From Flavobacterium sediminis (GTDB lineage: Bacteria; Bacteroidota; Bacteroidia; Flavobacteriales; Flavobacteriaceae), in the NCBI RefSeq assembly GCF_003148385.1, contig NZ_CP029463.1:1-64000 (forward strand): a stretch of 64,000 bases of DNA. The letters are read 5' to 3'. Numbering within the stretch: the first letter of the stretch is position 1; each line of letters begins with the position of its first letter. Under the pieces are notes generated by a model, which saw only the letters and a program-made list of their open reading frames with translations, did not search any database and had not been told where the DNA came from. Made by a program: the position numbers and the translations under genes. Positions 42,290 through 52,000 of this stretch are shown one piece after another.

Positions 42290-42311
42290 TACAGCTAACA
42301 TCAGTTATATG
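42290..42311 (+). repeat. left end of a palindromic element D, truncated
   Basis: TACAGCTAACATCAGTTATATG matches the left ends of A-C, 5 bases after a stop codon. No GTTAGC-type right end occurs before the convergent gene at 42370. It marks the right border of the array. Confidence 0.55.
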
Positions 42312-42369
42312 TTTTTTTCCTCAAAAGGAAATGTTTCAATGTTGATTGAAGATTTTATATGTTCCATTT

Positions 42370-42753
42370 TCATAAATTATTCGTTACAAATGTACTTAAT
42401 AAATCTATTCCCTCATTTGGGAAAAATGTATAATGTGATTGATTGTCACCTATTTGATATTTTACCCCCATGCTATCAGTTATCGTAAAAACATGTGTTT
42501 TATCAAATCTCTCACTAAGTTTTCTTGGTAAAATGTTTTTAATATCATCTGAAGTTGTAGGATATTTAAAAACAGATAACCCCCAAGCTTGACATAAATC
42601 TTTATATTTTGGAAATAGTATAGCATGTGGTTTTAAGTCTTCATTTGTTGCAGGATTAGACTTTCCTACTCTTATTACTTTTACACTACCTCTTTCATTT
42701 GCTAAGGGACAATTATCTATTTCGTTAATTTTATCTTGATATTTTAACTTCAT
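42370..42753 (-). CDS. hypothetical protein
   Basis: 127 residues, no signal or membrane segment. Contains CPLANERGSVKVIRVGKSNPAT near the N-terminus and a mixed alpha/beta remainder (KTHVFTITDSMGVKYQIGDNQ). Not recognised. It is on the minus strand, unlike the cassette genes, and is 87 bases downstream of the coiled-coil membrane protein on the same strand; they may form one unit. Confidence 0.6.
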   Translation of the reverse strand: MKLKYQDKINEIDNCPLANERGSVKVIRVGKSNPATNEDLKPHAILFPKYKDLCQAWGLSVFKYPTTSDDIKNILPRKLSERFDKTHVFTITDSMGVKYQIGDNQSHYTFFPNEGIDLLSTFVTNNL

Positions 42754-42840
42754 TTTTAAACTTTACTTATTAACTTCCTTTATCAACCTTTCTTATTTCT
42801 TCAATTGCAACAATACTTGCTTTTGACTAATTTGATATTT

Positions 42841-43692
42841 TTAGCTATTGTCATTTTCCACATCTTTATTTATCAAGTCCCATAACTCACTGCCTTTATC
42901 TGTAAAAATAATTTTATTTCTTGAATTTTCAGTTAAAATTCCCATATCTCTTAATTTTGTATATACACTTTTTTCTGCATTATTAATAACTCTCACATTT
43001 TGTTCTTTATCCTTAATACTAAAAACAAATTGTAAAAACTTAATATCACGATCATTTAGAAAAAGTTTTATTAAACTATCAATGTTTTTTTCTAATTCTT
43101 TTTTACGATTAACCTCTGAGATATATTGTGTCTTTAAAGAAATATTATCCATTCTTTTACTCGATAATTCCTTCTGATGTTCATTAAACATTTTTTGGGA
43201 GCTACTTTCAATATCTCTATACCTTTTTCTTTCCTCTTCTAAACTCTTAGTAAGATTTGTTTTGTCACTTTCTAAGCTTTCAATTCTAGAATTTAAACTT
43301 GAAATTTCACTTGTACCAGCTCTTTCTATTTCAATTTTTCTTTCTCTCTTTGCTTCTTCAACTTTATGATCTAATTTTGCTAAGGCCTTTTCATTTAAGT
43401 TTTTTTCTCTTTCATTTGAAGCCTTTGTTGTAGCTTTTTCAATACCCAAATTCAAATAAGGTAAAGCCAACACATAAAATACTGCTATTATAAGCGGAAT
43501 TATTAAGCCCAAAAAGGTACTATATTCATAGTTTATTACAATAATTCTATCTTCAATTGAAGCTTTAGAAAACAATAAAAAGACAAAGGCTCTCCAGTTA
43601 ACTAAAACAAAGGAAATTAAGTAAGAACCAATGAAAGGATTTTTAACCCTCTCATTGGTTGAGCTAATAACAGTTTTAAACAATTCTTTCAT
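42841..43692 (-). CDS. two-span membrane protein with long coiled coil
   Basis: 283 residues. Short N-terminus with NERVKNPFIGSYLISFVLVNW, two membrane segments (about 23-42 and 58-80), a Lys/Glu-rich coiled coil (about 85-205) and a C-terminal winged-helix-like part (LFLNDRDIKFLQFVF, LRDMGILTENSRNKIIFTDKGSELWDL). The NPFIG-x-W start recurs in Bacteroidota membrane proteins of variable regions. Possibly an accessory of a defence system, given the TIR neighbour, but this is only context. Confidence 0.7.
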   Translation of the reverse strand: MKELFKTVISSTNERVKNPFIGSYLISFVLVNWRAFVFLLFSKASIEDRIIVINYEYSTFLGLIIPLIIAVFYVLALPYLNLGIEKATTKASNEREKNLNEKALAKLDHKVEEAKRERKIEIERAGTSEISSLNSRIESLESDKTNLTKSLEEERKRYRDIESSSQKMFNEHQKELSSKRMDNISLKTQYISEVNRKKELEKNIDSLIKLFLNDRDIKFLQFVFSIKDKEQNVRVINNAEKSVYTKLRDMGILTENSRNKIIFTDKGSELWDLINKDVENDNS

Positions 43693-43830
43693 ATAGACTT
43701 AACTTCTAATCTTTAACTATTTCATAAAAATAGCTATTTAGTTTACAAATACAATAATTCTTATAAAAAAAACTCATTTTAACATTTTTTACAGAAAAAA
43801 TGTAACAATATTTTGTTAGCGTTGTATAAA

Positions 43831-43859
43831 TTTGATAGCTAACTATTTTCATAGTTTTG
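43831..43859 (+). promoter_or_regulatory. flavobacterial promoter for the 89-aa lipoprotein
   Basis: TTTG (43831-43834), 17-base spacer, TAGTTTTG (43852-43859); start codon 25 bases further on. Full match to TTTG-N17-19-TAnnTTTG. Confidence 0.7.
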
Positions 43860-43884
43860 TTATATAACTTTAAAACAAACACTT

Positions 43885-44149
43885 ATGAAAAATTTTGTAG
43901 TAAAAACGTCAATCGCTTTAGCAGTAATCAGTTCAGCAATCACAGTATCATCATGTACGGCTGATGATTATGATTTTGAAACGAAAAAAGTAAATCAGAT
44001 CTATGCAAAAGAAGGAGATCAAACAGAAGTGGATCCGGAAAAAGTTAAACCACCTACTGCGGTTAAAATTGTTAGTACTTATAAATTAAAAAGCATTCCT
44101 ATTTATAAAATACAAAAAGAAAAAGCCCCGCAAAATGCAGGGCTTTTCG

Positions 44150-44154
<5 letters not shown>
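43885..44154 (+). CDS. small lipoprotein
   Basis: 89 residues; N-terminus MKNFVVKTSIALAVISSAITVSSC is a lipoprotein signal with Cys at residue 24, followed by an acidic mature part (TADDYDFET). A strong promoter precedes it. The last 15 codons run through the minus-strand terminator of tRNA-His and the frame ends inside the 3' end of the tRNA gene, so the C-terminus (KAPQNAGLFG) may be a recent read-through. Function unknown. Confidence 0.65.
44118..44148 (-). terminator. terminator of tRNA-His
   Basis: AAAAGCCC/GGGCTTTT stem with an inner GC pair of bases (44121-44147); on the minus strand it is followed by a T-rich tract (TTTTTCTTTTTG). Overlaps the 3' end of the small lipoprotein frame. 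Confidence 0.8.
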
Positions 44155-44224
<70 letters not shown>

Positions 44225-44333
44225 ATTTTACTTGCTTTTAAGCCATAATACAAACAAAAAGTATGCCTATTGCTTAATTGCGAGTGCAAATATATAACAT
44301 TTACATTATTTCGCAAACAAAAAAATACTTTTT

Positions 44334-45050
44334 TTAACGCAAATCCGCTAAGCTATTGACAGCCAAATACCTCTCCGCTGTAAATCCCTCGGCATAATCA
44401 ACTCCTACGATTCGTCCCATGTCTTGTGCACGATACGTAATGCTGTCTAAAAAGTTTTTTGAGGTGATCGGCGTAACCGGTTCTTTGGAATCTTTATCAT
44501 AAAACTGAGAACCATAAGCCAAAACCGATTCCATTTTCGTATCGATAAATCCTGTAATATCCACTACAAAATCAGGTTCAATGTTATGCCACTGAATATA
44601 ATGATATACTACTTTCGGACGCCAGGCTTGTTGGGATTGACCGTCCAGTATTGTTTCTATTTTTCGCAATCCCGATAAAAAACAAGCGTCACTTACCAGT
44701 TTACTGCCTTTTCCGTGATCGATATGGCGGTCAAAAACAGCATTACACAACACGATCTCCGGTTGGTACTTACGAACCATTTTAATGATCTCTAACTGGT
44801 GTTTTTCATCATTGACAAAGAAACCATCTCTGAACTCTAAATTTTCACGTACCGAAACACCCAGAATTTCAGCCGCACTCGTTGCTTCCTGATCTCTGAT
44901 CTCAGCCGAACCTCTTGTTCCCAATTCTCCCCGGGTCAAATCAATTATCCCGACTTTTTTACCTAATGAGATCTCTTTGGCTATTGTTCCGGCACAGCCT
45001 AATTCCACATCATCCGGATGTGCTCCAAATGCTAAAATATCTAACTTCAT
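44334..45050 (-). CDS. bshB1: bacillithiol biosynthesis deacetylase BshB1
   Basis: 238-residue LmbE/PIG-L zinc hydrolase. Metal motif AHPDD at residues 10-14, DLTRGELGTRG, and HIDHGKG with the second His pair; FIDTKMESVLAYGSQF near the end is typical of BshB1. It removes the acetyl group from GlcNAc-malate in bacillithiol synthesis in the cytoplasm. Last gene of the thioesterase-menF-bshB1 run on the minus strand, 46 bases after menF. Confidence 0.92.
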   Translation of the reverse strand: MKLDILAFGAHPDDVELGCAGTIAKEISLGKKVGIIDLTRGELGTRGSAEIRDQEATSAAEILGVSVRENLEFRDGFFVNDEKHQLEIIKMVRKYQPEIVLCNAVFDRHIDHGKGSKLVSDACFLSGLRKIETILDGQSQQAWRPKVVYHYIQWHNIEPDFVVDITGFIDTKMESVLAYGSQFYDKDSKEPVTPITSKNFLDSITYRAQDMGRIVGVDYAEGFTAERYLAVNSLADLR

Positions 45051-45096
45051 GTTTCTTCTTTATTTTTAACCTGGCATTGAAGCCAAGAACTTCATT

Positions 45097-46143
45097 TTAC
45101 AAAATTTTCTTCATCGTCACGGCTTTGTTAACCGTTTCCTTAAATTCAGCTTCCGGATCACTTTCAGCAGTAATTCCGCAACCGATATAAAGTGCTACTT
45201 CTTTCTCTGACAGTACTTCCATACAGCGTAAATTAACAAATAGATCCGTTTGCTTCGTCTGAGTATTATTTAACTCTCCGATAAATCCGGCATAAAATCT
45301 ACGATCATAACCTTCATGCTCTTTCAAAAAATCTAAAGCTACAGCCTTAGGCATTCCGCAAACTGCCGGTGTCGGATGCAACGCTTTAATGATACCGGCC
45401 GGATTTTCGTCCATTAATTCCGCTTCAATATCCGTTTTTATATGCTGTATCGTTCCTGCAGTCGCTGTGTAAGGTTCCGATATCGATAACTCTTTTACAA
45501 AAGGTGCTAATGTTCGCTGAATAAATTCAGTTACCAACTGCTGTTCCACTACCTCTTTTTGTCCCCAGTACTTATCAACTGTTGCTTTAAGACGTGTTCC
45601 TGCCAGTGCTACTGTTTTGATTCTTTGATCAGCTACTTTCAATAATTGTTCCGGTGAAGCGCCCATCCACATTCCTATTTTAGGATGAAAAAAACAATAC
45701 CTGAAAGCCTTTGGATAGAGCACTAACATCTTTTGGAAAGTTTCCGTCCAATCCCAACCTGAAACAGCCTGAACTTCTTTTCGGGAAGTTACAATTTTCT
45801 CACATTTTCCCGATTGTATTGTAGCAATAGCTGAAGCTACTAATTGTTCAAACTGTATTTTATCTTCCTCTTTAAAAGAACCTGATGCTTTTGGCTCGAT
45901 CAAAAAATCCAGATCTTTCGAAATTTCAAACTCTAAGTAATCTGACTTTTCTTCAGGAATGTAATACACTTCATCTTGGTTAAAACTCGCTAAGACAAAA
46001 CCGCTTTCCGTAAATTGTTCAACGGTATACAACACATCATCCTGTTGTAAATGAGCTAGAACCTTATTCTCATCAGGTTTTGCAAATACTACAAAAGGTA
46101 GGTTTTGAGCTTTATGATGATTAATGGCTGAAAAAATATCCAT
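45097..46143 (-). CDS. menF: isochorismate synthase
   Basis: 348 residues of the chorismate-binding family. Conserved parts: CEKIVTSRKEV, PKAFRYCFFHPKIGMWMGASPEQLL, ALAGTRLK, QLVTEFIQ, HPTPAVCGMPK and YDRRFYAGFIGEL with the catalytic Lys/Glu environment. First step of menaquinone synthesis from chorismate. Starts one base after the hotdog thioesterase, so translationally coupled; a siderophore role (EntC) is possible but no siderophore genes are near, while men genes are at 12.5-16 kb. Confidence 0.9.
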   Translation of the reverse strand: MDIFSAINHHKAQNLPFVVFAKPDENKVLAHLQQDDVLYTVEQFTESGFVLASFNQDEVYYIPEEKSDYLEFEISKDLDFLIEPKASGSFKEEDKIQFEQLVASAIATIQSGKCEKIVTSRKEVQAVSGWDWTETFQKMLVLYPKAFRYCFFHPKIGMWMGASPEQLLKVADQRIKTVALAGTRLKATVDKYWGQKEVVEQQLVTEFIQRTLAPFVKELSISEPYTATAGTIQHIKTDIEAELMDENPAGIIKALHPTPAVCGMPKAVALDFLKEHEGYDRRFYAGFIGELNNTQTKQTDLFVNLRCMEVLSEKEVALYIGCGITAESDPEAEFKETVNKAVTMKKIL

Positions 46144-46144
46144 C

Positions 46145-46567
46145 TCAACTTTTTCTTGGCAAAACCATATTGGTCAATTTACACAATGAGATCAAACGAT
46201 CCTCTTCATCCACAATTCTGATCTCCCAGAGATGTAAGCTTCTTCCTTTGTGAATTATACGCGCCGTAGCATAAACTGTCCCTTCTCTTTTACTTCGTAA
46301 GTGATTGGCACTGATCTCAATTCCTCGTACCTCCTGCTTTTCGGGGTTCACAAACATAATGGAAGCGGCACTACCTACACTTTCTGCTAAAGCTACACTC
46401 GCGCCTCCGTGTAATAAGCCCATCGGTTGGTGTACTCTAGGATTAACCGGCATTTTAGCTGTTAAAAAATCTTCTCCGGCATCTATATATTCTATTTCCA
46501 ACGTAGTCATCAAGGTATTTTTTGATAGATCGTTGCATAATTTTATCACTGCTTCTTTGTCAAACAT
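46145..46567 (-). CDS. PaaI/YbdB-type hotdog thioesterase (possible DHNA-CoA thioesterase)
   Basis: 140 residues from ATG 46567. A longer frame up to 46624 was rejected because a minus-strand TACTTTTG -7 box (46592-46585) lies between the two starts. Hotdog fold with the active-site block HQPMGLLHGGASVALAES and GIEISANHLRS. One base separates it from menF, so a role in hydrolysing DHNA-CoA in menaquinone synthesis is likely; a general acyl-CoA thioesterase is the alternative. Confidence 0.85.
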   Translation of the reverse strand: MFDKEAVIKLCNDLSKNTLMTTLEIEYIDAGEDFLTAKMPVNPRVHQPMGLLHGGASVALAESVGSAASIMFVNPEKQEVRGIEISANHLRSKREGTVYATARIIHKGRSLHLWEIRIVDEEDRLISLCKLTNMVLPRKS

Positions 46568-46584
46568 GTATTCCGTATTTTTTT

Positions 46585-46592
46585 CAAAAGTA
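46585..46592 (-). promoter_or_regulatory. -7 box TACTTTTG for the thioesterase-menF unit
   Basis: Minus-strand TACTTTTG fits TAnnTTTG and is 18 bases from the ATG at 46567; no clear -33 box. Confidence 0.45.
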
Positions 46593-46687
46593 CAAATTTC
46601 ATTCACTCCTGCGAAACACAACAAATCATTTGGTAAAACGTTAACATTTGTAAAAAAAACTTATTTTTACCAAAAATTGCGACAAAT

Positions 46688-48214
46688 ATGCGTCATTACA
46701 TTTATATCTTGGCAATTACTCTGACTGCCTTAGTTTCGTGCCGAAATGATTTTGATTTTGAACCCAGCACCGGAAATTTAAGTTTTTCAAGAGATACAGT
46801 ATACCTCGATACGGTTTTTACCAATATCGGTTCCAGTACCTATACTTTAAAGGTTTATAATAGAAGTGATAAAAATATTGCTATTCCTAAAATCGAACTG
46901 GGAAAAGGCGAAAGCTCAAACTACCGCTTAATGGTAGATGGAATACCCGGAAAAACTTTTCAAAATGTCGAACTGTTGGCAAAAGATAGCATGTTCGTTT
47001 TCATAGAAGTGACTTCGGATATCTCAGAAGCTAATCCGACCGATTTTTTATATACCGATCAAATTCTTTTCGGCGATTCGGGTAATTTTCAAAAAGTAGA
47101 ATTAGTTACATTGATTCAGGATGCCTACTTCCTTTATCCGCAACGTTTCGGAAACGGAACAACAGAAACACTTCCTATCGGAGAAGACGAAATTTACGGT
47201 TTCTTTTTAGACGAAACTGACCCTGTTAACGGAAACGAACTGCACTGGAACAACTCAAAACCCTATGTCATTTATGGTTACGCAGCCGTTCCGTCTACTA
47301 AAACATTAATTGTTGACGCAGGAGCTCGTGTACACTTTCATGCCGAATCCGGTTTAATTGTGGCCAATAATGCCTCATTACAGATCAACGGTACCTATTC
47401 AAATACTGAAGAGCTTGAAAATGAAGTGATCTTTGAAGGTGACCGCCTGGAACCCGGCTTTGCAGATGTTCCGGGACAATGGGGGACGATTTGGTTCTCA
47501 CAAGGAAGTACCAACAATACGATCTCTAACTTAACCGTAAAAAATGCTACTGTAGGACTATTTGTTACCGGAAATGACGGTACAGCCACTCCGACAATTG
47601 ACATACAAAACACTCAGATCTACAATTGTTCTAACGTTGGAATATTAGCCCGAACCGGAAATATGACCGGACGAAATGTAGTAATTAACAATTGTGGTGA
47701 AACTGCTTTATCCTGTAGTTTCGGCGGAAGCTACGACTTTACCCATTGTACTTTTGCTAATTATTGGGCGACACCCAGTCAATATTGTATCATGATCGAT
47801 GATTATGACGGAAGTCCGGAATATGCCTTAACTCAGGCTAATTTTAAAAATTGTATTGTGTACGGTTCGACCAATCAATCGCTATATTTCAGCAGATACG
47901 GAACTAACGATGCAAATTACAATTTCTTATTTGACAGTTGTCTGATTAAATTCATAGACTCTAGTAATCAATTCGGAAACATTGCCGAATATCAATTCGT
48001 TGGTTCCCATTATAGCAATTGCATTATTGCCGAAATTTACAACAGTAACCTTCCGGATTTTAAAGATCCGGATAACAATGAGATGATTATCGGTGATAAT
48101 TCAGCGGCAAAAGGAGCAGCAAATACGACCTATTCAACATTCAATGACATTTTAAACAATCCGAGAATAAGTCCCACTGACATAGGTGCTTATAATTTTA
48201 TTATCTTTGAATAA
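46688..48214 (+). CDS. right-handed beta-helix lipoprotein
   Basis: 508 residues. Lipoprotein signal with ALVSC (Cys at residue 18). N-terminal Ig-like domain (SFSRDTVYLDTVFTNIGSST), then from about residue 190 regular short rungs (TLIVDAGARVHFHAESGLIV, NNASLQINGTYSNTEE, WGTIWFSQGSTNNTISNLTV, NVGILARTGNMTGRNVVI) forming a parallel beta-helix. Such folds bind or cleave polysaccharides; no catalytic residues stand out. Divergent from the thioesterase, 18 bases before the DUF1579 lipoprotein. Confidence 0.82.
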   Translation: MRHYIYILAITLTALVSCRNDFDFEPSTGNLSFSRDTVYLDTVFTNIGSSTYTLKVYNRSDKNIAIPKIELGKGESSNYRLMVDGIPGKTFQNVELLAKDSMFVFIEVTSDISEANPTDFLYTDQILFGDSGNFQKVELVTLIQDAYFLYPQRFGNGTTETLPIGEDEIYGFFLDETDPVNGNELHWNNSKPYVIYGYAAVPSTKTLIVDAGARVHFHAESGLIVANNASLQINGTYSNTEELENEVIFEGDRLEPGFADVPGQWGTIWFSQGSTNNTISNLTVKNATVGLFVTGNDGTATPTIDIQNTQIYNCSNVGILARTGNMTGRNVVINNCGETALSCSFGGSYDFTHCTFANYWATPSQYCIMIDDYDGSPEYALTQANFKNCIVYGSTNQSLYFSRYGTNDANYNFLFDSCLIKFIDSSNQFGNIAEYQFVGSHYSNCIIAEIYNSNLPDFKDPDNNEMIIGDNSAAKGAANTTYSTFNDILNNPRISPTDIGAYNFIIFE

Positions 48215-48232
48215 ACTAAAAACGTAAAGATT

Positions 48233-48877
48233 ATGAAAAAAGCATTTGTACCTGTACTCTTAGCGGCACTAACATTGGTAGCCTGTAAAAAAGAAGAACC
48301 TAAAGCAGATAAAAAAACTGCTACAGAAACTGAAACTGTCGTAGAAGAAGCCGTTACGGAACAACCAGACTCTGCTACAGTTACCAAAGCATGGGAAGTC
48401 TATATGACACCATCAAATGCACACCACATGATGGCAAAAGATGCCGGAACCTGGGACGCTGACCTTACTTTTTGGATGCCGGACAATCCGGAACCTCAAA
48501 AATCTACTTCTCAAGCAGAATATAAAATGATCTTGGATGGTCGTTATCAGGAATGTATTCATACAGGGAATATGTGGGGAATGCCTTTTGAAGGAAGAAG
48601 CATAACTGCCTTTGACAATGCCACAGAAGAATTTATTTCGACCTGGATCGATAATATGGGAACCGGACTAATGGTAACCCGAGGAAAATATGATGAAACT
48701 ACTAAACAATTAACGATGTTCGGAACTATGGTCGATCCGATAAGTAAAAAAGAGAAAAAAGTAAAAGAAGTAGTTACTTATATAGACGATAACAACCAGA
48801 AAATGGAAATGTTCGAAGTCAGTGATGACGGTAAAGAATTCAAAACAATGGAAATTCTTTCTAAAAGAAAAATGTAA
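48233..48877 (+). CDS. DUF1579-family lipoprotein
   Basis: 214 residues. Lipoprotein signal ALTLVAC (Cys about residue 18), then a Thr/Glu-rich linker, then the DUF1579 domain: DAGTWDADLTFWM, KMILDGRYQECIHTGNMWG and SITAFDNATEEFISTWIDNMGTG. A beta-barrel of unknown function. Followed by a terminator at 48901; probably one transcript with the beta-helix lipoprotein. Confidence 0.85.
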   Translation: MKKAFVPVLLAALTLVACKKEEPKADKKTATETETVVEEAVTEQPDSATVTKAWEVYMTPSNAHHMMAKDAGTWDADLTFWMPDNPEPQKSTSQAEYKMILDGRYQECIHTGNMWGMPFEGRSITAFDNATEEFISTWIDNMGTGLMVTRGKYDETTKQLTMFGTMVDPISKKEKKVKEVVTYIDDNNQKMEMFEVSDDGKEFKTMEILSKRKM

Positions 48878-48900
48878 CGTTTTATTTATCTCATAATTAA

Positions 48901-48929
48901 AAGCTGTTCTTGTACGAACAGCTTTTTTA
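48901..48929 (+). terminator. Rho-independent terminator
   Basis: AAGCTGTTC/GAACAGCTT stem with a six-base loop and T-run after the DUF1579 gene. Confidence 0.85.
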
Positions 48930-48948
48930 TTTCCTTAGCAAATAATGC

Positions 48949-48979
48949 TTTGAACTTCTAAATTTTTAAAATAAATTTG
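48949..48979 (+). promoter_or_regulatory. flavobacterial promoter of purL
   Basis: TTTG (48949-48952), 19-base spacer, TAAATTTG (48972-48979). A leader of about 65 bases with a 16-codon upstream frame precedes the purL start. Confidence 0.7.
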
Positions 48980-49002
48980 CACTTTCAACAACACAACACC
49001 CG

Positions 49003-49053
49003 ATGCAAAGCAACTATATGAAGCGCAGCGGAATAAAACATCACATACAATGA
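49003..49053 (+). other. possible 16-codon upstream ORF coupled to purL
   Basis: ATG at 49003, peptide MQSNYMKRSGIKHHIQ, stop TGA at 49051-49053 overlapping the purL ATG in an ATGA junction. Its translation could couple to or regulate purL. No independent evidence. Confidence 0.35.
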
Positions 49054-52000
49054 TTCATTTCTTTGGAAATTCATCCAATTTGGTTTATGCCGTACAATCG
49101 CATAACGAATTATCAACTGAAGACATTAATAAATTAAACTGGTTATTTAACAGCCAAGCGGAAAACACACATACCGTTGTTAATACACAAGGAGCATCAC
49201 TGGATGCTTTTTTTGTTGGTCCAAGAGCAGCTATGGTTACGCCTTGGAGTACTAACGCTGTTGAAATAACACAGAATATGGGAATCGAAGGAATTATCCG
49301 CATTGAAGAATTCCAGGTTGTGGATGCTGATTTTTCTGATTTTGACCCAATGCTGTCACAGAAATATTCTAAGCTGCATCAGGACATCTACACGATCAAC
49401 ATTCAGCCGGAGCCTATTTTAGAAATTGAAGATATTGCTGCTTATAATCAGCAGGAAGGTTTAGCTTTAAGTGATGAAGAAGTAGCATATCTGGATAATT
49501 TAGCGGCTAAGCTCAATAGGAAATTAACAGACTCAGAAGTTTTCGGTTTCTCACAGGTAAATTCTGAACACTGCCGTCATAAAATTTTTAACGGCACTTT
49601 TGTAATTGACGGAGAAGAAAAACCGACATCCTTATTCAAATTAATCAAGAAAACATCCGAAACAAATCCGAACGATATTGTTTCAGCCTATAAAGACAAT
49701 GTAGCCTTTTTAAAAGGTCCTAAAGTAACACAATTTGCACCGAAAAGTGCAGACAAGCCTGATTTCTATCAGGAAAAAGAATTTGATGCCGTCATTTCCT
49801 TAAAAGCAGAAACACACAACTTCCCTACTACTGTTGAGCCTTTTAATGGTGCTGCAACCGGTTCAGGTGGTGAAATTCGTGACCGTTTAGCCGGAGGGCA
49901 AGGTTCTTTACCATTAGCCGGAACAGCTGTTTATATGACCTCTTATTCTCGTTTACTAGAAAACCGTCCTTGGGAAAACGGAATGGCAGAACGTCCTTGG
50001 TTATACCAAACACCAATGGATATCTTGATCAAAGCTTCAAACGGTGCTTCCGATTTCGGGAACAAATTCGGGCAACCGTTAATTACAGGTTCTGTTTTAA
50101 CTTTTGAACACGAAGAAGAAGCCCGTAAACTAGGATTTGACAAAGTAATTATGTTAGCCGGAGGAATTGGCTACGGAAAAGAAAGCCAGGCAATAAAACA
50201 AAAACCTTCTGTTGGCGATAAAGTTGTCGTTTTAGGAGGTGAAAATTACCGCATCGGTATGGGTGGAGCTGCAGTTTCATCAGCAGATACAGGAGCCTTT
50301 GGTAGTGGAATTGAATTAAATGCTATCCAACGTTCTAATCCTGAAATGCAAAAACGTGCGGCTAATGCCATTCGCGGTTTAGTAGAAGCTGATGAAAACC
50401 CGATCGTTTCTATTCACGATCATGGCGCGGGCGGACACTTAAACTGTTTATCTGAATTAGTGGAAGAAACCGGAGGATTGATTGACTTAGACAAATTACC
50501 GGTAGGCGACCCTACACTATCTGCAAAAGAAATTATCGGTAATGAATCACAAGAAAGAATGGGATTGGTTATCGGTGAAAAAGATATCGAAACCTTACAC
50601 AAAATTGCAGATCGAGAACGATCCCCAATGTATACTGTAGGTGATATTACCGGAAACCATCGTTTTACGTTTGAAAGCAAAACTACCGGTGCTAAACCGA
50701 TGGACTTTGCCATCGATGAAATGTTCGGAAGTTCACCGAAAACCATCATGGATGATAAAAAGATCATTCGCAACTATGCGGATGTTACGTATAGTTCAAA
50801 TGAAATACCTACTTATCTGAACCATCTTTTACAGCTCGAAGCTGTAGCGTGTAAAGACTGGTTAACCAACAAAGTAGACCGTTGTGTAGGCGGACGAGTT
50901 GCCAAACAGCAATGCGCCGGACCTCTACAATTACCATTGAACAATGTTGGGGTTATGGCTTTAGATTTCAAAGGAAAAGAAGGTATCGCCACAACAATTG
51001 GTCACTCCCCTGTCTCTGCATTAGTTGATCCGGCGGCAGGTTCCAGAAATTCTATAGGAGAAGCGTTATCCAACATCGTTTGGGCGCCCTTAAAAGACGG
51101 TTTACATTCCGTTTCACTTTCTGCTAACTGGATGTGGGCTTGTAAAAACGAAGGGGAAGACGCTCGTTTATACGAAGCCGTTCAGGGATGTTCAGACTTC
51201 GCGATTGAATTAGGAATCAATATCCCTACAGGAAAAGATTCGCTTTCCATGAAACAAAAATATCCGAATGATGAAGTAATAGCACCGGGAACGGTAATTA
51301 TTTCAGCGGCCGGAAACTGTTCAAATATCACCAAAGTAGTTGAACCTGTTTTACAAAGAAACGGCGGAAATATCTATTATTTAAACCTATCACAAGATTC
51401 GTTTAAATTAGGAGGAAGTTCTTTTGCTCAGGTTTTAAATAAAATTGGTTCAGAAGTTCCTACTATCACAAATGCTGCATATTTCAAAAAAGCTTTCAAT
51501 ACATTACAAGATTTAATTAAAGAGCGTAAAATTAAAGCCGGACACGATATCGGTTCTGGAGGTTTAGTAACTACTCTATTAGAACTGTGCTTTGCAGATG
51601 TAAACTTAGCAGCTCATTACGATTTGTCTGTTTTAGACGAAAAAGATACCGTTAAAGCATTATTCAACGAAAATATTGCCGTAGTTTTCCAAGCCGATGC
51701 TTCAGTAGAGGAAACATTCAAAGCGAATGGAATTGAAATTTTCAATATCGGTTCAGTTGCAGAAAGTGATACTGTCACTTTTAAAAACTTTGAAGATACT
51801 TTCAGCTTCTCTGTTACAGAATTAAGAGATACGTGGTATAAGACTTCATTCCTATTGGATCAGAAACAATCCAAAAACGGAATGGCAGAAGCTCGCTACA
51901 ACAATTACAAAAATCAACCTTTACAATATACATTCCCTAAAAACTTTACAGGTGCTAAACCTGTCATTGCAAACGGAACTGTAAGACCTAAAGCAGCCAT

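Noticed and set aside
38859..42311. CRISPR array
   Set aside because: The repeated elements are 140-180 bases, palindromic and separated by genes, not by short spacers.
38859..42311. Classical mobile integron or insertion sequence
   Set aside because: No integrase, transposase or resolvase gene is visible anywhere in the window, so only a cassette-like array can be claimed.
46305..46724. Plus-strand open frame of 139 codons opposite the thioesterase
   Set aside because: Antisense to a well-recognised hotdog enzyme and overlapping the start of the beta-helix lipoprotein; no independent signal.
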